Made by a program: the position numbers and the translations under genes
Assembly (NCBI RefSeq): GCF_002811955.1
Contig: NZ_NPEF01000004.1
Span: 1-10,273, forward strand
Reading direction: 5' to 3'
DNA length: 10,273 bases
Origin: Leptospira ellisii
Lineage (GTDB): Bacteria > Spirochaetota > Leptospiria > Leptospirales > Leptospiraceae
The notes under the pieces: generated by a model
Seen by the model: only the letters and a program-made list of their open reading frames with translations
The model's database searches: none
Told to the model about the DNA's origin: nothing
In this document: positions 10,159-10,273 of the stretch, in pieces
Numbering within the stretch: the stretch's first letter is position 1
Layout of the letters: each line of letters begins with the position of its first letter

Positions 10159-10168
10159 ATAACGTTAT
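10159..10168. repeat. Short perfect palindrome ATAACGTTAT
   Basis: A 10-base perfect palindrome begins four bases after the acetyltransferase stop. It is too short and lacks a following T run for an intrinsic terminator. It could be a protein binding site or chance. Confidence 0.35.
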
Positions 10169-10178
10169 GCGAAATCCC

Positions 10179-10209
10179 GGAAAACGATCCGTTAACGGAT
10201 CCGGTTTCC
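10179..10209. repeat. Inverted repeat with a perfect 16-base palindromic core
   Basis: The core at 10186-10201 is a perfect palindrome, GATCCGTTAACGGATC. Flanking bases extend the match imperfectly (GGAAAAC on the left, CGGTTTCC on the right), giving a stem of about 13 pairs with a bulge. It lies just after the acetyltransferase gene and covers the stop codon of the probable minus-strand gene at the right edge. No T run follows on either strand, so it is not a standard intrinsic terminator; a structured transcript end or an operator are alternatives. Confidence 0.5.
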
Positions 10210-10272
10210 CATAAAAAACGCGGCCTCGATCGAACCGGGAAATTCGAAATTCTCGAACGGGCACCATCCGGA
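10192..10272 (-). CDS. Probable 3' end of a minus-strand gene, cut by the window edge
   Basis: Read on the minus strand from the right edge, one frame is open for 26 codons and ends in TAA at 10194-10192, 36 bases from the convergent acetyltransferase stop. The visible product runs SGWCPFENFEFPG then SIEAAFFMGNRIR, with a normal mix of residues and codons like those of the neighbours. The two other minus frames are also open here but continue antisense into the acetyltransferase gene, so this frame is the natural convergent gene. I do not recognise the family from so little sequence. Confidence 0.4.
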   Translation of the reverse strand, partial: SGWCPFENFEFPGSIEAAFFMGNRIR

Positions 10273-10273
10273 T

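Noticed and set aside
10010..10267. Minus-strand 85-codon open frame over the acetyltransferase end
   Set aside because: Mostly antisense to the acetyltransferase and Arg/Phe/Pro-rich; the alternative frame ending at 10192 fits the gene layout better.

Overview
The window looks like chromosomal DNA from a spirochaete of the Leptospira group. This is an inference from three things: the 7TM receptor/SpoIIE-phosphatase/TPR protein and the OmpA-like protein are of a type common in Leptospira, the intergenic DNA is AT-rich, and many genes start without a clear Shine-Dalgarno sequence. By eye the coding GC is near 50 percent, well above that of L. interrogans, so a higher-GC Leptospiraceae member is more likely. 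I see no tRNA, rRNA, insertion sequence, phage gene or CRISPR array.

Layout. Bases 1-264 are AT-rich leader DNA with a possible extended -10 promoter. Bases 265-4031 (+) hold a tight three-gene operon: a beta-CASP metallo-beta-lactamase RNA nuclease, a type-2 thymidine/AMP phosphorylase-like protein, and a ribose-phosphate pyrophosphokinase homologue. Bases 4028-8140 (-) hold two co-directional genes: an exported OmpA-like peptidoglycan-binding protein (transcribed first), then a membrane 7TM-DISM/SpoIIE phosphatase with C-terminal TPRs. The stop codons of the + operon and the phosphatase share a TTAA palindrome. Bases 8141-8199 are a short divergent intergenic region. Bases 8200-10155 (+) hold cutA, a patatin-like lipase and a GNAT acetyltransferase, spaced 19-23 bases apart. 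The right end has two palindromes and probably the 3' end of a minus-strand gene that runs out of the window.

How the genes may work together. The first operon can be read as a salvage route: the nuclease releases nucleotides from RNA, the phosphorylase removes the base from nucleoside monophosphate (giving ribose 1,5-bisphosphate) or from nucleoside, and the PRPP synthetase homologue links the sugar phosphate to PRPP. No R15P isomerase, RuBisCO or PhnN-type kinase is visible, so the final step is open; this is the most interesting question here. The minus-strand pair points to the cell envelope and signalling. The right-hand operon mixes metal tolerance, lipid hydrolysis and acetyl transfer with no obvious common pathway.
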